NCBI GenBank assembly: GCA_964582225.1
Contig: CAZORA010000002.1
Coordinates: 62,001 to 126,000, forward strand
Origin: Dokdonella_A sp964582225
Lineage (GTDB): Bacteria; Pseudomonadota; Gammaproteobacteria; Xanthomonadales; Rhodanobacteraceae
DNA length: 64,000 nucleotides
Direction of reading: 5' to 3'
This document shows positions 37,327-46,633 of this stretch, piece after piece. The notes under the pieces are model-generated. The model ran no database searches and was not told the origin of the DNA. It was given only the letters and a program-made list of their open reading frames with translations. Made by a program: the position numbers and the translations under genes. Positions within the stretch are counted from its first letter, which is position 1, and each line of letters starts with the position of its first letter.

Positions 37327-40188
37327 ATGGATACCATCCGCATCCGCGGCGCGCGCACCCACAACCTCAAGAACATCGACCTGGAGCTGCCGCGCGACCG
37401 GCTGATCGTGATCACCGGTCTGTCGGGCTCCGGCAAGTCCTCACTCGCCTTCGACACCATCTACGCCGAGGGTCAGCGCCGCTACGTCGAGTCGCTGTCG
37501 GCTTACGCGCGACAGTTCCTGAGCGTGATGGAGAAACCCGACCTCGACCACATCGAGGGCCTTTCGCCGGCGATCTCGATCGAGCAGAAATCGACCTCAC
37601 ACAACCCGCGCTCGACGGTCGGCACGATCACCGAGATCCACGACTACCTGCGCCTGCTGTTCGCTCGCACCGGCATCCCGCGCTGCCCCGACCACGGCAT
37701 CGCGCTGGAGGCGCAGACGGTCAGCCAGATGGTCGACGCGACCCTGGCGCTGGATCCACAGCGGCGCTTCATGCTTCTCGCGCCGGTGATCCGAGAACGC
37801 AAGGGCGAGCACGTGCAAGTGTTCGAGCAGCTGCGCGCGCAGGGCTTCGTGCGGGTGCGGGTGGACGGCGCGGTGTATGAACTCGATGCGGTGCCGCCGC
37901 TCGCCCTGCGGATCAAGCACAGCATCGACGTGGTGGTCGACCGCTTTCGGCCGCGCGCAGACATCCAGCAGCGCCTGGCCGAATCCTTCGAGACTGCGCT
38001 GCGCCTCGGCAGCGGCCTCGCGGTGCTGGCCGATCTGGACGACGTGCAGGCGCGCGGGACCGTGTTCTCGTCGCGCTTTTCCTGTCCGATCTGCGACTAC
38101 TCCCTGCCCGAGCTCGAGCCGCGGCTGTTTTCCTTCAACGCTCCGGCCGGCGCCTGTCCGACCTGCGACGGCCTCGGCGTCAGCCAGTTCTTCGACCCGC
38201 AGCGGGTAGTAGCCAACCCGCAGCTCAGTCTCGCCGCCGGGGCGGTGCGCGGCTGGGACCGGCGCAACGTCTATTACTTCCAGCTGCTGCAGTCGCTGGC
38301 GAGGCACTATCGCTTCGACGTCGACACGCCCTGGCGCGAACTTCCGGAGGCGGTGCGCCAGCACGTGCTGTACGGCTCTGGTGACGAGCAGATCCGCTTC
38401 CGCTATCTGACTGGCACGGACGGCGCGGTGACCCGCAAGCACGCCTTCGAAGGCATCGTGCCGAATCTGGAGCGGCGCTATCGGGAGACCGACTCGGCGG
38501 CCGTGCGCGAAGAGCTCGCGCGTTTCATCAGCGATCGCGACTGTCCCGATTGCCACGGGCAGCGCCTGAACCGCAGCGCGCGCAACGTGTTCGTCGCCGA
38601 GCGCAACCTGCCGGCGCTGAGCGCGCTTCCGGTGGGCGGCACCCTGGCCTTCTTCGAGGGACTGAAGCTCGCCGGCTGGCGTGGCGAGATCGCCGCCCGG
38701 ATCGTCAAGGAAATCCGCGAGCGGCTGCGCTTCCTGGTCGACGTCGGCCTCGAATACCTGACCCTCGACCGCCAGGCCGACACCCTTTCCGGCGGCGAGG
38801 CGCAGCGCATCCGCCTGGCCTCGCAGATCGGCGCCGGACTGGTCGGCGTGATGTACGTGCTCGACGAACCTTCGATCGGCCTGCACCAGCGCGACAACGC
38901 GCGCCTGCTCGGCACCCTGCAGCGCCTGCGCGATCTGGGCAACACGGTGATCGTGGTCGAGCACGACGAGGAGTCGATCCGCGCTGCCGACTACCTGGTC
39001 GACATGGGCCCCGGCGCCGGCGCGCAGGGCGGCGAGGTGATCGCCGCCGGTCGCCTCGAGGGACTGCTCGCCGAGCCGCGCTCGCTGACCGGGCAATACC
39101 TCTCGGGCAAACGCCGCATCGAGATCCCAGGCAGGCGTCGCAAGCCAGACCCGAGGCGCACGTTGCGCTTGCTCGGCGCCAGCGGCAACAACCTGAAGCA
39201 GGTCGACCTGGAGATTCCTGCCGGACTTTTCGTCTGCATCACCGGAGTGTCCGGATCCGGCAAGTCCACCCTGATCAACGATACCTTGCAGCGGGTGGTG
39301 GCGGCCGAGCTGAACGGCGCCAGCGCGCGGCCGGCACCCTATCGCGAAGTGCAGGGCCTCGAGCTCTTCGACAAGATCGTCAGCATCGACCAATCGCCGA
39401 TCGGACGCACCCCGCGCTCCAATCCGGCCACCTATACCGGGCTGTTCACGCCGCTGCGCGAGCTCTTTGCGCAGATGCCCGAAGCGCGCTCGCGCGGCTA
39501 CGGTCCCGGCCGCTTCAGCTTCAACGTCAAGGGTGGGCGCTGCGAGGCTTGCGAGGGCGATGGCCTGATCAAGGTCGAAATGCACTTCCTGCCCGACGTC
39601 TACGTGCCCTGCGACGTCTGCCACGGCAAGCGCTACAACCGTGAGACGCTCGACGTCACCTACAAGGGGCACAGCATCGCCGACGTGCTCGAACTGACGG
39701 TCGCCGACGCGGCGCTGCTGTTCGCCCCGGTGCCGGCGCTGGCGCGCAAGCTGCAGACTCTGATCGACGTCGGTCTCGGCTACGTCCACCTCGGCCAGAG
39801 CGCCACCACGCTATCGGGCGGCGAAGCGCAGCGGGTCAAGCTGTCGCGAGAGCTGGCCAAGCGCGACACCGGGCGCACGCTCTACATTCTCGACGAGCCG
39901 ACTACCGGCCTGCACTTCCATGACATCGCACAGCTCCTGCTGGTGCTGCAGCGCCTGGTCGACGAGGGCAACACGGTGGTGGTGATCGAACACAACCTCG
40001 ACATCATCAAGAGCGCCGACCGCATCATCGACCTCGGCCCGGAAGGCGGCGACGGCGGCGGGCGCATCATCGCCACTGGCACACCCGAGGAAGTCGCGCA
40101 GGTCGCCGGTTCCTTTACCGGCCAGTTCCTGGCCCGAGTGCTGCCGCCAGCGACGCGCAGCCGCAAGCAGCGAGACAAGGCCGCATGA
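37327..40188 (+). CDS. uvrA: Excinuclease ABC subunit A
   Basis: This is the damage-recognition ATPase of nucleotide excision repair. It has 953 residues, full length. In order: Walker A GLSGSGKSSLAFDT, first zinc finger CPICDYSLPELE...CPTCDGLG, signature LSGGEAQRIRLASQIG with VLDEPSIGLHQRD, second Walker A GVSGSGKSTLINDTL, second zinc finger CEACEGDGL...CDVCHGKRYN, and second signature LSGGEAQRVKLSRELAK with LDEPTTGLHF. I see no obvious LexA box upstream. A truncated copy of its 5' end lies 2.1 kb upstream in the same orientation. Confidence 0.98.
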   Translation: MDTIRIRGARTHNLKNIDLELPRDRLIVITGLSGSGKSSLAFDTIYAEGQRRYVESLSAYARQFLSVMEKPDLDHIEGLSPAISIEQKSTSHNPRSTVGTITEIHDYLRLLFARTGIPRCPDHGIALEAQTVSQMVDATLALDPQRRFMLLAPVIRERKGEHVQVFEQLRAQGFVRVRVDGAVYELDAVPPLALRIKHSIDVVVDRFRPRADIQQRLAESFETALRLGSGLAVLADLDDVQARGTVFSSRFSCPICDYSLPELEPRLFSFNAPAGACPTCDGLGVSQFFDPQRVVANPQLSLAAGAVRGWDRRNVYYFQLLQSLARHYRFDVDTPWRELPEAVRQHVLYGSGDEQIRFRYLTGTDGAVTRKHAFEGIVPNLERRYRETDSAAVREELARFISDRDCPDCHGQRLNRSARNVFVAERNLPALSALPVGGTLAFFEGLKLAGWRGEIAARIVKEIRERLRFLVDVGLEYLTLDRQADTLSGGEAQRIRLASQIGAGLVGVMYVLDEPSIGLHQRDNARLLGTLQRLRDLGNTVIVVEHDEESIRAADYLVDMGPGAGAQGGEVIAAGRLEGLLAEPRSLTGQYLSGKRRIEIPGRRRKPDPRRTLRLLGASGNNLKQVDLEIPAGLFVCITGVSGSGKSTLINDTLQRVVAAELNGASARPAPYREVQGLELFDKIVSIDQSPIGRTPRSNPATYTGLFTPLRELFAQMPEARSRGYGPGRFSFNVKGGRCEACEGDGLIKVEMHFLPDVYVPCDVCHGKRYNRETLDVTYKGHSIADVLELTVADAALLFAPVPALARKLQTLIDVGLGYVHLGQSATTLSGGEAQRVKLSRELAKRDTGRTLYILDEPTTGLHFHDIAQLLLVLQRLVDEGNTVVVIEHNLDIIKSADRIIDLGPEGGDGGGRIIATGTPEEVAQVAGSFTGQFLARVLPPATRSRKQRDKAA

Positions 40189-40685
40189 AAAAGACCGACA
40201 AGCCCGCACCGCCCCACATGGCGCCGCCCGTGCAAGATCGAACCGCAGCCGACACGGTGGTGGCCACCGATGACACCGCCGCACCACCGCTCGCGCGAGT
40301 GCCCATCAGCGTCCGCTGGGACGATCTCGACGCCTTCAACCACGTCAACAACGCGGCCTATCTGACCTACGCGCAGGAAGCGCGCCTGGCCTGGCTGGCC
40401 AGAATCGAGGGCACCTGGTTCGACGAAACCATGATGCCGGTAGTCGCCGCGGCTCAGGTGAACTACCGCCGCCAGCTCGGCTGGCCCGCCGAGATCGTGG
40501 TCGAGCTTGCCGCTATCCACCTCGGCAATTCCTCGATCACCGTCAGCCACCGCATCGTCGACGCGTCCGACGCCGCGTGCCTCTATGCCGATGGCGAGGT
40601 GGTCATGGTCTGGATCGACCCGAACAGCGGCCGACCGGTGGCGTTGCCCGAAGCCATTCGTGGCGCCTGTCAGCCGACCGCCTGA
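40185..40685 (+). CDS. Hotdog-fold acyl-CoA thioesterase
   Basis: This 166-residue protein has the 4HBT/YbgC-type hotdog motif RWDDLDAFNHVNNAAYLTYAQEARLAW, in which Asp in the D-x-D-x-x-x-H-V-N context is the likely catalytic residue. The first 40 residues are a Pro/Ala-rich extension. Its ATG overlaps the uvrA stop by four bases (ATGA), so it is translated behind uvrA. The acyl-CoA substrate is unknown. Confidence 0.87.
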   Translation: MKKTDKPAPPHMAPPVQDRTAADTVVATDDTAAPPLARVPISVRWDDLDAFNHVNNAAYLTYAQEARLAWLARIEGTWFDETMMPVVAAAQVNYRRQLGWPAEIVVELAAIHLGNSSITVSHRIVDASDAACLYADGEVVMVWIDPNSGRPVALPEAIRGACQPTA

Positions 40686-40864
40686 ACCGAACGTACGACC
40701 TCGGCCGGAAGGCCGACCCAACCTGCGGCGGCGCAGCGGTAACGCGAACCCGGCCCCGGCTGCCGCAGCGCTCCTACGGAAAAGCGTGCGAGGTCGCGAG
40801 CTCGTGCGGAATGGTCGGAAGGCCCGGCCTGGACGGAGGGCGCGATCCGTTTTCGCGCCGACGA

Positions 40865-41653
40865 TCAGCCGGCGATCAGCAGGGACTCCCAGTCGGCTTG
40901 CGGGTCGCCGACGGCGAGGAATTCGGGGTTGATGAGCGACTCCTTCGCGTTGTAGCGGAGCGGCTGCCCCTGCAGATCGACGACCGCGCCACCGGCCTGC
41001 TCCAGCACGCACTGGCCGGCCGCGGTGTCCCACTCGGAGGTGGGACCGAGCCGCAGATAGAGGTCGGCCTCGGCGTCGGCGATGCGCAGGAACTTGAGCG
41101 AAGAACCGAGCGCCAGGCGCAGACCCGGACCCAGGCGCGCCAGCATCTCGGTTTCGCGCGATGAGGCGTGCGAGCGACTGCCGGCAATCACCGGCGACGT
41201 CGCGCGGCGACGCGTGCGCAGACGGCGCTCGCCGCGCGCGTCGCGCAACCGGGCTCCGCCACCCTCCCAAGCGAGGGCGAGTTCACCCGTGACCGGCGCC
41301 TGAACTGCAGCGAGGATCGGCCGCTGCGCGTCGATCAGAGCGATATTGACGGTGAACTCGCCGTTGCGCTTGACGAACTCGCGGGTGCCGTCGAGCGGAT
41401 CGACCAGCCAATAGCGTGACCAGCGCGCGCGCTCGGCCCAAGCGATTCCCGCCGATTCCTCCGACAACACCGGCCAGTCCGGCGTGAGCGCGCCAAGTCC
41501 GGCAACGATCAGCCGATGGGCCGCAAGATCGGCGGCAGTGAGCGGAGAATGGTCGTCCTTTTCGCGCACCGCGAAATTCGAGTGGTAAACCGCGAGAATC
41601 GCCCTTGAGGCATCTTCGGCGAGAGCGCCAACCTGCCTTGCCAATGCTTCCAT
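40865..41653 (-). CDS. cysQ: 3'(2'),5'-bisphosphate nucleotidase CysQ
   Basis: This inositol-monophosphatase-superfamily enzyme removes the 3' phosphate of PAP/PAPS from sulfate assimilation. It has 262 residues. The metal-binding motifs are PVLSEESAG, WLVDPLDGTREFVKRNGEFTVNIAL and the C-terminal EWDTAAGQCVLEQAGG. The start ATG has GGTGGAG immediately upstream. It is the last gene of a same-strand run with nudE, eight bases upstream, a pairing also seen in other gammaproteobacteria. Confidence 0.92.
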   Translation of the reverse strand: MEALARQVGALAEDASRAILAVYHSNFAVREKDDHSPLTAADLAAHRLIVAGLGALTPDWPVLSEESAGIAWAERARWSRYWLVDPLDGTREFVKRNGEFTVNIALIDAQRPILAAVQAPVTGELALAWEGGGARLRDARGERRLRTRRRATSPVIAGSRSHASSRETEMLARLGPGLRLALGSSLKFLRIADAEADLYLRLGPTSEWDTAAGQCVLEQAGGAVVDLQGQPLRYNAKESLINPEFLAVGDPQADWESLLIAG

Positions 41654-41661
41654 CTCCACCT

Positions 41662-42249
41662 TCAGGCATCTCCTCGATAGCGGCCGGCGAGATATTCGCG
41701 CGCCATGAACAGCGCGGCCAGGGTGCGGCCGTCGCTGCACTCCGGCTCATCCAACAGGCGGTGCAGTTCGGCCAGCGGCCAGGGCACGATTTCGAGCTCT
41801 TCGGGCTCGTCACCCGGCAGCCGCTCGGGGTAAAGCTCGCGCGCGAGGACGACATGCGCACGAGCGGACATGTAGGCGGGAGAAGTCGACAGACTTCCGA
41901 GCCGATCCAGGCGTCTGGCGCCGAAGCCGATTTCTTCCTTGAGCTCGCGTTCGGCGCCTTCGGCTGCGCTCTCGCCTGCATCGAGCCGACCCTTCGGCAA
42001 ACCAAGCTCGTAGCGCTCGACGCCGACCGCGTATTCGCGCACCAGCAGCAGGGTGTCGGGATCGCGCAGAGGCACGATGATCACCGCGCCGGGGCCGCTC
42101 GTGCGCAGGCGCTCGAAGGTTCGCCGCGCGCCGTTGGCGAACTCGAGATCGACTTCCTCGACCTGCAGGAAGCGGCTGCCGGCGCGGCTGCGCGTGGCGC
42201 GGATGAGCGGAAGCCTGCGCGCCGGCCGCGGTTGCTCCGAATCGTCCAC
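41662..42249 (-). CDS. nudE: ADP compounds hydrolase NudE
   Basis: This Nudix hydrolase acts on NADH, ADP-ribose and Ap3A. It has 195 residues. The Nudix box GRLDAGESAAEGAERELKEE (87-109) contains the conserved Gly, Glu, Arg and Glu-Glu residues. The upstream ELGLPKG and downstream SPAYMSARAHVVLA segments fit NudE. The start is GTG, one base after the stop of the preceding gene, so coupling is likely. It sits between the uncharacterised 138-residue gene and cysQ. Confidence 0.9.
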   Translation of the reverse strand: MDDSEQPRPARRLPLIRATRSRAGSRFLQVEEVDLEFANGARRTFERLRTSGPGAVIIVPLRDPDTLLLVREYAVGVERYELGLPKGRLDAGESAAEGAERELKEEIGFGARRLDRLGSLSTSPAYMSARAHVVLARELYPERLPGDEPEELEIVPWPLAELHRLLDEPECSDGRTLAALFMAREYLAGRYRGDA

Positions 42250-42250
42250 G

Positions 42251-42667
42251 TCAGATGAAGTTCAGCGCCTCGCCGGCGCGGTCGAAGGCGGCGAAGCTGG
42301 CGATGCGCCCGTCCTGGATCGCCTTCAGCATGAAGCGCAGCGGCTGCGCCGCTTCGTCGCTGTTCGGCGCCACGCCGGCGCGTCCGGCCAGCGCGCCGAC
42401 GAAGACCACGTCCCAGGGCTGGCCGGTCTGCTCCGACTCGGCGCGCAGCGCGGCGAAGTCGCTGACTTCCTCGGGCGCCTTGTCCACGCACAGGCAGGGC
42501 GTCAGCGCGCCGCCGTTGCCGCGCTCGAAGCGCTCGCGCTGCGCGGCGGTCGCGCCCAGCGGCAGCTCGCGGCGCGCGAACACAAACAGCAGGCGCTGCG
42601 GCTCGACCTGCTGCCGCGCCGCGGTCAAGAGCCCGGCGAAGTCGCCGAGCGGCGTCGAATCGGTCAC
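42251..42667 (-). CDS. Conserved protein of unknown function
   Basis: This is a 138-residue soluble protein with the pattern LLFVFARRELPLGATAAQRERFERG, TPCLCVDKAPEEVSDFAAL and WDVVFVGALAGR. I recognise this family from gammaproteobacterial genomes, where it is often labelled 'ribonucleotide reductase subunit alpha', a name not supported by its size or motifs. It starts with GTG and is packed between the AhpD-like gene and nudE with gaps of five bases and one base, so it belongs to that operon. No function is proposed. Confidence 0.78.
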   Translation of the reverse strand: MTDSTPLGDFAGLLTAARQQVEPQRLLFVFARRELPLGATAAQRERFERGNGGALTPCLCVDKAPEEVSDFAALRAESEQTGQPWDVVFVGALAGRAGVAPNSDEAAQPLRFMLKAIQDGRIASFAAFDRAGEALNFI

Positions 42668-42672
42668 CGGAC

Positions 42673-43143
42673 TCAGCTGCGCTTGGAGTGGTCGCCCGGC
42701 TGGTAGTGGCCGGGTTCGGAGCGGAACGGAATCGCCAGCCGGTTCCAGGCGTTGATCGCGATCACCGCGTAGCTGAGGTCGACCAGCTCTTTCTCGCTGA
42801 ACTGCTTGCGCGCCTCCGCGTAGAGCTCGTCGGACACGCCGCCGTTGGCGATCAGGGTCAGCGCTTCGGTCCAGGCCAGCGCGGCGCGCTCGCGCTCGCT
42901 GTAGAACGGCGCTTCGCGCCAGGCGTTCAGCAGGTACAGGCGCTGCTCGGTCTCGCCGGCGGCGCGCGCATCCTTGCTGTGCATGTCGAGGCAGTAGGCG
43001 CAGCCATTGATCTGCGAGGCGCGCATCTTCACGAGCTCCATCAGGCTGTGTTCCAGACCGCTGTTTTCCACCTGCTGCTGCAAGCCGATCAGCGCTTTGA
43101 AACCGCCGGGTGAGGCCTGCGTGTAGTTGAGTCTTTGGGTCAT
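42673..43143 (-). CDS. AhpD-like carboxymuconolactone decarboxylase-family protein
   Basis: This 156-residue peroxidase-like protein has the redox motif NGCAYCLDMHSKDAR (Cys48, Cys51, His55) typical of alkylhydroperoxidase AhpD-core proteins. It probably uses the disulfide pair to reduce peroxides. The start with GGAG seven bases upstream is preferred over an ATG two codons earlier. It heads the run of AhpD-like, uncharacterised, nudE and cysQ genes, a set that could serve detoxification and house-cleaning, though that link is inference. Confidence 0.9.
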   Translation of the reverse strand: MTQRLNYTQASPGGFKALIGLQQQVENSGLEHSLMELVKMRASQINGCAYCLDMHSKDARAAGETEQRLYLLNAWREAPFYSERERAALAWTEALTLIANGGVSDELYAEARKQFSEKELVDLSYAVIAINAWNRLAIPFRSEPGHYQPGDHSKRS

Positions 43144-43263
43144 GTCCATTCTCCGTCGCAAACGGCTCCGCGCGGATGCCGTCGCCGCAGGCGACGTCCG
43201 CGCACCGAACACGCCATGGTATACCGCTGACCGGGCGACGAACGCAGCACGCTGAACCTCCGT

Positions 43264-44085
43264 TCAGCCGACCACACCCGCACGCAGCACTTCCAGTGCG
43301 AGCGCGTGCAGCGCCGGCGGCCCGGCCAGCGCGCTGCGCGTTTCAATCCCGATCGGCGCGCCCGCGAGATCGCTGAACGTGCCCCCTGCCTCGCGCACGA
43401 TGACGACCAGGGCCGCAATGTCGAGGATGTTCAGATCCGACTCGATCACCAGGTCGATCGCGCCGCGCGCGAGCAAGTGGTAATGCAGGAAATCGCCGTA
43501 GCCGCGGATGCGTCCGACCTGCCGTACCAAGCCGCCGAGCGCGGTCCAGCCGGTCGGCGAGGCCGCCAGTGACTTCAGGTTGCCGGTAGAAACCGCGCAG
43601 TCTGGACCAAACTCGGCGGTTCTGGAAACCTGCAGCGGCCGCCCGTTCAGGAATGCGCCTCCGCCGCGCGTCGCCCAGGCGCGCTCGCCATACTCTCCTG
43701 CGGCTGAGACACCCAGTACCAGTTCGCCGACATGCATCAGGGCGATCTGGGTGGAGAAGAACGGATAACCGCGCACGAAGGCCTTGGTACCGTCGATCGG
43801 GTCGATCAACCACAGGAATTCGCTGTCGCCCTCGCGTCCGCCCTCCTCACCCCACAAGGCGTGGGTGGGAAACGCCGCGCGCAGCGTGTCCCGGACGACC
43901 GCTTCGGCCTCGCGATCGGCTTGGGTCACCGGCGTGGCGTCGACCTTGGTCTCGACCCGGAAGTCTTGCGTCCGATAGCGCGCCCGGATCGGTGCGGCAG
44001 CGGCATCGGCGGCTCGTTGCGCGGCCGCGAGCGCCTGCGCGAGAAAATCCTGCGTTAGCGCTGAGCTCACGGCAAGCGCAACCAT
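43264..44085 (-). CDS. HisN-like histidinol-phosphatase (IMPase family)
   Basis: This 273-residue inositol-monophosphatase-fold phosphatase has metal motifs LWGEEGGREG and WLIDPIDGTKAFVRGYPFFS. The KAFVRG continuation is typical of the histidinol-phosphatase HisN type. A C-terminal DLNILDIAALVVIVREAGG segment completes the site. The annotated ATG overlaps gspN by 19 bases. A GTG at 44070 would give the GTGA overlap common in this genome and is an equally good start. Inositol phosphatase activity is the main alternative. Confidence 0.85.
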   Translation of the reverse strand: MVALAVSSALTQDFLAQALAAAQRAADAAAAPIRARYRTQDFRVETKVDATPVTQADREAEAVVRDTLRAAFPTHALWGEEGGREGDSEFLWLIDPIDGTKAFVRGYPFFSTQIALMHVGELVLGVSAAGEYGERAWATRGGGAFLNGRPLQVSRTAEFGPDCAVSTGNLKSLAASPTGWTALGGLVRQVGRIRGYGDFLHYHLLARGAIDLVIESDLNILDIAALVVIVREAGGTFSDLAGAPIGIETRSALAGPPALHALALEVLRAGVVG

Positions 44086-44828
44086 TGCTGATGCAGTCGG
44101 ATTCGCGAGCTGCCGTCCGGCTGGCTTTCGCCCAGCGCAACCAGGGCGGCCAGCGCAGCGTCGGTATCGCGCCGAGCAGCGAGCCGGATATCCGCCTCGA
44201 GGCCGCCGATCCGCAGCACGAAGCTGCCATCGACGGCAAGATCGCCCTCGCCGATGTCATGCAGTCGACCCGCCACGCTGCCGTCCGCCTCCGAGGCGAA
44301 GTCGATCGCCAGATCGGGTAGCTGCAGATCCGGCGTCAGCGGGCTGCCCACTTCGCTCCAACGGGCGCTGCCACGGACTTCACGTAGGCCTCCGCCGACG
44401 AACTCCGCGCGCTCCAAGGTGCCATCGACCGTGCCGCCAAGCTCCGGCGCTCCGGCATGGTTCAGCGCAACGACCTTCGCCGGGAAGCGGAATTGCAGTC
44501 CGCGCAGGCCCAGCGCGCCGCCCTGTCGCCAGAGCGCTCCGTCGAGGTCGAGCTCGGCTCCAGCCACGCGAAATTCCACCAGCAGCCGGCCGCGCAGCAG
44601 CGGTTGCGCCTGCAAGCGCCAGTCCAGGCGCCCGAGCTCGCGGCCAAAGACGCTGAGCGAATCAGCGCTGCCCGTATGCAGGCTGCCGTGAATCCCACTC
44701 AGATGCACCGCGCCGAAGCGCGGGGCCAGCCAGGAATAGGCGAGGTCCGCGGGCAGCCACCATCCGGCCAAAAGTAGCGTCAGTGCCGTGATGACGATCC
44801 AGGTCGCGACCTTGATCAAGCGGCCCAT
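44067..44828 (-). CDS. gspN: Type II secretion system protein N
   Basis: This is an inner-membrane accessory protein of the type II secretion system. It has 253 residues, with one N-terminal membrane helix (ATWIVITALTLLLAGWWL) and a periplasmic beta-rich domain with GIHGSLHTGSADSL and repeated hydrophobic strands, as in the AsmA-like GspN family. It is the last gsp gene, 52 bases after gspM, and overlaps the HisN-like gene. Confidence 0.86.
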   Translation of the reverse strand: MGRLIKVATWIVITALTLLLAGWWLPADLAYSWLAPRFGAVHLSGIHGSLHTGSADSLSVFGRELGRLDWRLQAQPLLRGRLLVEFRVAGAELDLDGALWRQGGALGLRGLQFRFPAKVVALNHAGAPELGGTVDGTLERAEFVGGGLREVRGSARWSEVGSPLTPDLQLPDLAIDFASEADGSVAGRLHDIGEGDLAVDGSFVLRIGGLEADIRLAARRDTDAALAALVALGESQPDGSSRIRLHQQWLRLP

Positions 44829-44880
44829 GTGTTCCTCCCCTCGCTCCTTGCCTCAATCTCCGCGAGGTCGCGGCGACGCA

Positions 44881-45375
44881 TCATCCGGGCGCATCTTGCA
44901 GGGTGACGCGGGCGTTCACCAGGCCGATCCCCTCGGCCCGATCGACCGAGAGATCCACGGTCTCCACGCCGTAGCTCTGCGCGAGCTCCTCGATCCAGCC
45001 GATCAAGGCGTCGAAGCGAGCGTCCTCGAAGCTGAGCCGCACGCCGTGGACCCCGCTCGGCTCGACCCGCTGCATCGCCTCGCCTAGGCCCGCGCCGCGG
45101 GCGCTGGCGTCGGCCAGCGCGAGCAGGGAGCGGCCGGCGCGATCGGCCAGCGAGCGCTGCCCGGCCGCGCGCAGGCGCTCGATTTCCAGAGCGCCACGCT
45201 GCACGAAGGCGAGGTCGCGACTGCGCGCCTGCACGTCGGCTTGCAGCTCGACGCGCCGCTGGGCGAGCGGATGCCAGATCAGCGCCCAGCCGAGCGCGAG
45301 CGCCGCCAGCGGAGCACCGAACCCGAGCATGCGGCGCTCGTTCGGCGCCAGCGACTGCCACCAGCGAGCGATCAC
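44881..45375 (-). CDS. gspM: Type II secretion system protein M
   Basis: This is an inner-membrane assembly protein that partners GspL. It has 164 residues: a short cytoplasmic start WWQSLAPNERRMLGFG, one membrane helix (LAALALGWALIWHPL), a coiled-coil stretch and a ferredoxin-like periplasmic domain. The GTG start follows GGAGGTG closely and overlaps the gspL stop by four bases. Confidence 0.9.
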   Translation of the reverse strand: MIARWWQSLAPNERRMLGFGAPLAALALGWALIWHPLAQRRVELQADVQARSRDLAFVQRGALEIERLRAAGQRSLADRAGRSLLALADASARGAGLGEAMQRVEPSGVHGVRLSFEDARFDALIGWIEELAQSYGVETVDLSVDRAEGIGLVNARVTLQDAPG

Positions 45376-46577
45376 CCGCCACCTCCGCCGATGCGCAAGC
45401 GTCCGTCCACGCCGCCGGCGCCGGGCGTGGCAGCGGTCAGCTCGACGGCCAGTGCGGAGGCGGCCGCGAGCCGCTCGCGCACGCTGTCCAGGGTGGCGAC
45501 GTCGGGAACCCGCACGGCCAGCTCCAACACGCCATTGCGATACTCCAGGCCGCGCGTCTGCAGGCGCGGCGTGGCGGCGATCACGCGTCCCGCGCCGGCC
45601 AGCATCGGCAGCAGGCCGCTCGCCTCGCTGCTGCCACGCATGCGCTCGAGCCGCGCCTGCATCAGCTGCTCGGGACTGAGCCGGGCGAGCTGACTCGCGT
45701 CGAGATCGGGAAAGGCGCCGCGCACGGCGTCTTCGGCCAGTGCCTGCAGCTGCGACGACTGGTGGGCCAGCCGACCCACCTCGACGCCGAGATTCAACAG
45801 GCCAAGGAGCAGCACGGCGGCCGCCAGCGCGGCCGCGATCCGCCAACCGCGGGCGCGGCGCGCGGCGCGCCGACGTGGGACGAATTCCCCCTGCAGCAGG
45901 TTGATCGCAGGCGGCGCGAGGCCCGCGGCGAGAAACGCCAGCGCGTCGTCGACGGCCTCGCTCGTGCTGCCGGATGGCAGCGTCGGCAGGGGCGCGGGCT
46001 GCGCACGGGCGTCGTGAACCGAGAGCTTTGGCAGGGCCTCGCGTGCGGCGAGCGCGGCAAGCCACGCGGGCAATTCCTCGCCCGTGCAGGCCAGCGCCGA
46101 CCAAGGGCCGAGCCGCAGACTGGCGCCGTCCGCCTCGAGCAGCAGCTGGGCATAGCCGGGCCGGTTTGGCAATGCCAGGGTGTCCGGCAGCAGGACGTCG
46201 GCTTCCACGCCGAGCTCGGCAAGTCGCGCCTGCCACTCCTGCATGCGCGCGCGGGCGACCACGGCGACCCCGACCTCGTCTCCGTCAGGTCTCGTGGCGG
46301 CGGCGAAATGCTGTGCCTCGACCGTGCCCATCAGCTGCTCCTCGACGGCCCAGGGCAGCGCCTGCAGCAACTGCGCACGGCTGCGCGCCTGCAACCGTGC
46401 ACGGCTCAGAAGTACGTCCCTGCCGGGGACCAACACCAGCACCTCGGCCGCAGCCGCAATCACCTCACGCGGCGGCGCTTCGAAAGTCGACACCGCGCGC
46501 AGCGGCGCGGCGGCGCCCTGGCGCAGCCAGCTCAGGCGGCCGTCGGCGGCAAAGCGCAGCAGCAAACGATCCGACAT
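45372..46577 (-). CDS. gspL: Type II secretion system protein L
   Basis: This is the inner-membrane platform protein that recruits the GspE ATPase. It has 401 residues: a cytoplasmic actin-like domain (1-235) with LLQALPWAVEEQLMGTVEAQHFA, one membrane helix at about 245-265 (WRIAAALAAAVLLLGLLNLG) and a periplasmic ferredoxin-like domain ending in a Gly run. It lies 56 bases after gspK and overlaps gspM. Confidence 0.92.
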   Translation of the reverse strand: MSDRLLLRFAADGRLSWLRQGAAAPLRAVSTFEAPPREVIAAAAEVLVLVPGRDVLLSRARLQARSRAQLLQALPWAVEEQLMGTVEAQHFAAATRPDGDEVGVAVVARARMQEWQARLAELGVEADVLLPDTLALPNRPGYAQLLLEADGASLRLGPWSALACTGEELPAWLAALAAREALPKLSVHDARAQPAPLPTLPSGSTSEAVDDALAFLAAGLAPPAINLLQGEFVPRRRAARRARGWRIAAALAAAVLLLGLLNLGVEVGRLAHQSSQLQALAEDAVRGAFPDLDASQLARLSPEQLMQARLERMRGSSEASGLLPMLAGAGRVIAATPRLQTRGLEYRNGVLELAVRVPDVATLDSVRERLAAASALAVELTAATPGAGGVDGRLRIGGGGG

Positions 46578-46633
46578 CGGCCACCCAGCGGCATCGAACA
46601 GGCCCGCCGATTGTAGACGAGTTCACCGTTCGC

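Noticed and set aside
42251..42667. Ribonucleotide reductase alpha subunit
   Set aside because: The protein has 138 residues with no ATP-cone or radical-site motifs. The name is a common annotation error for this family.
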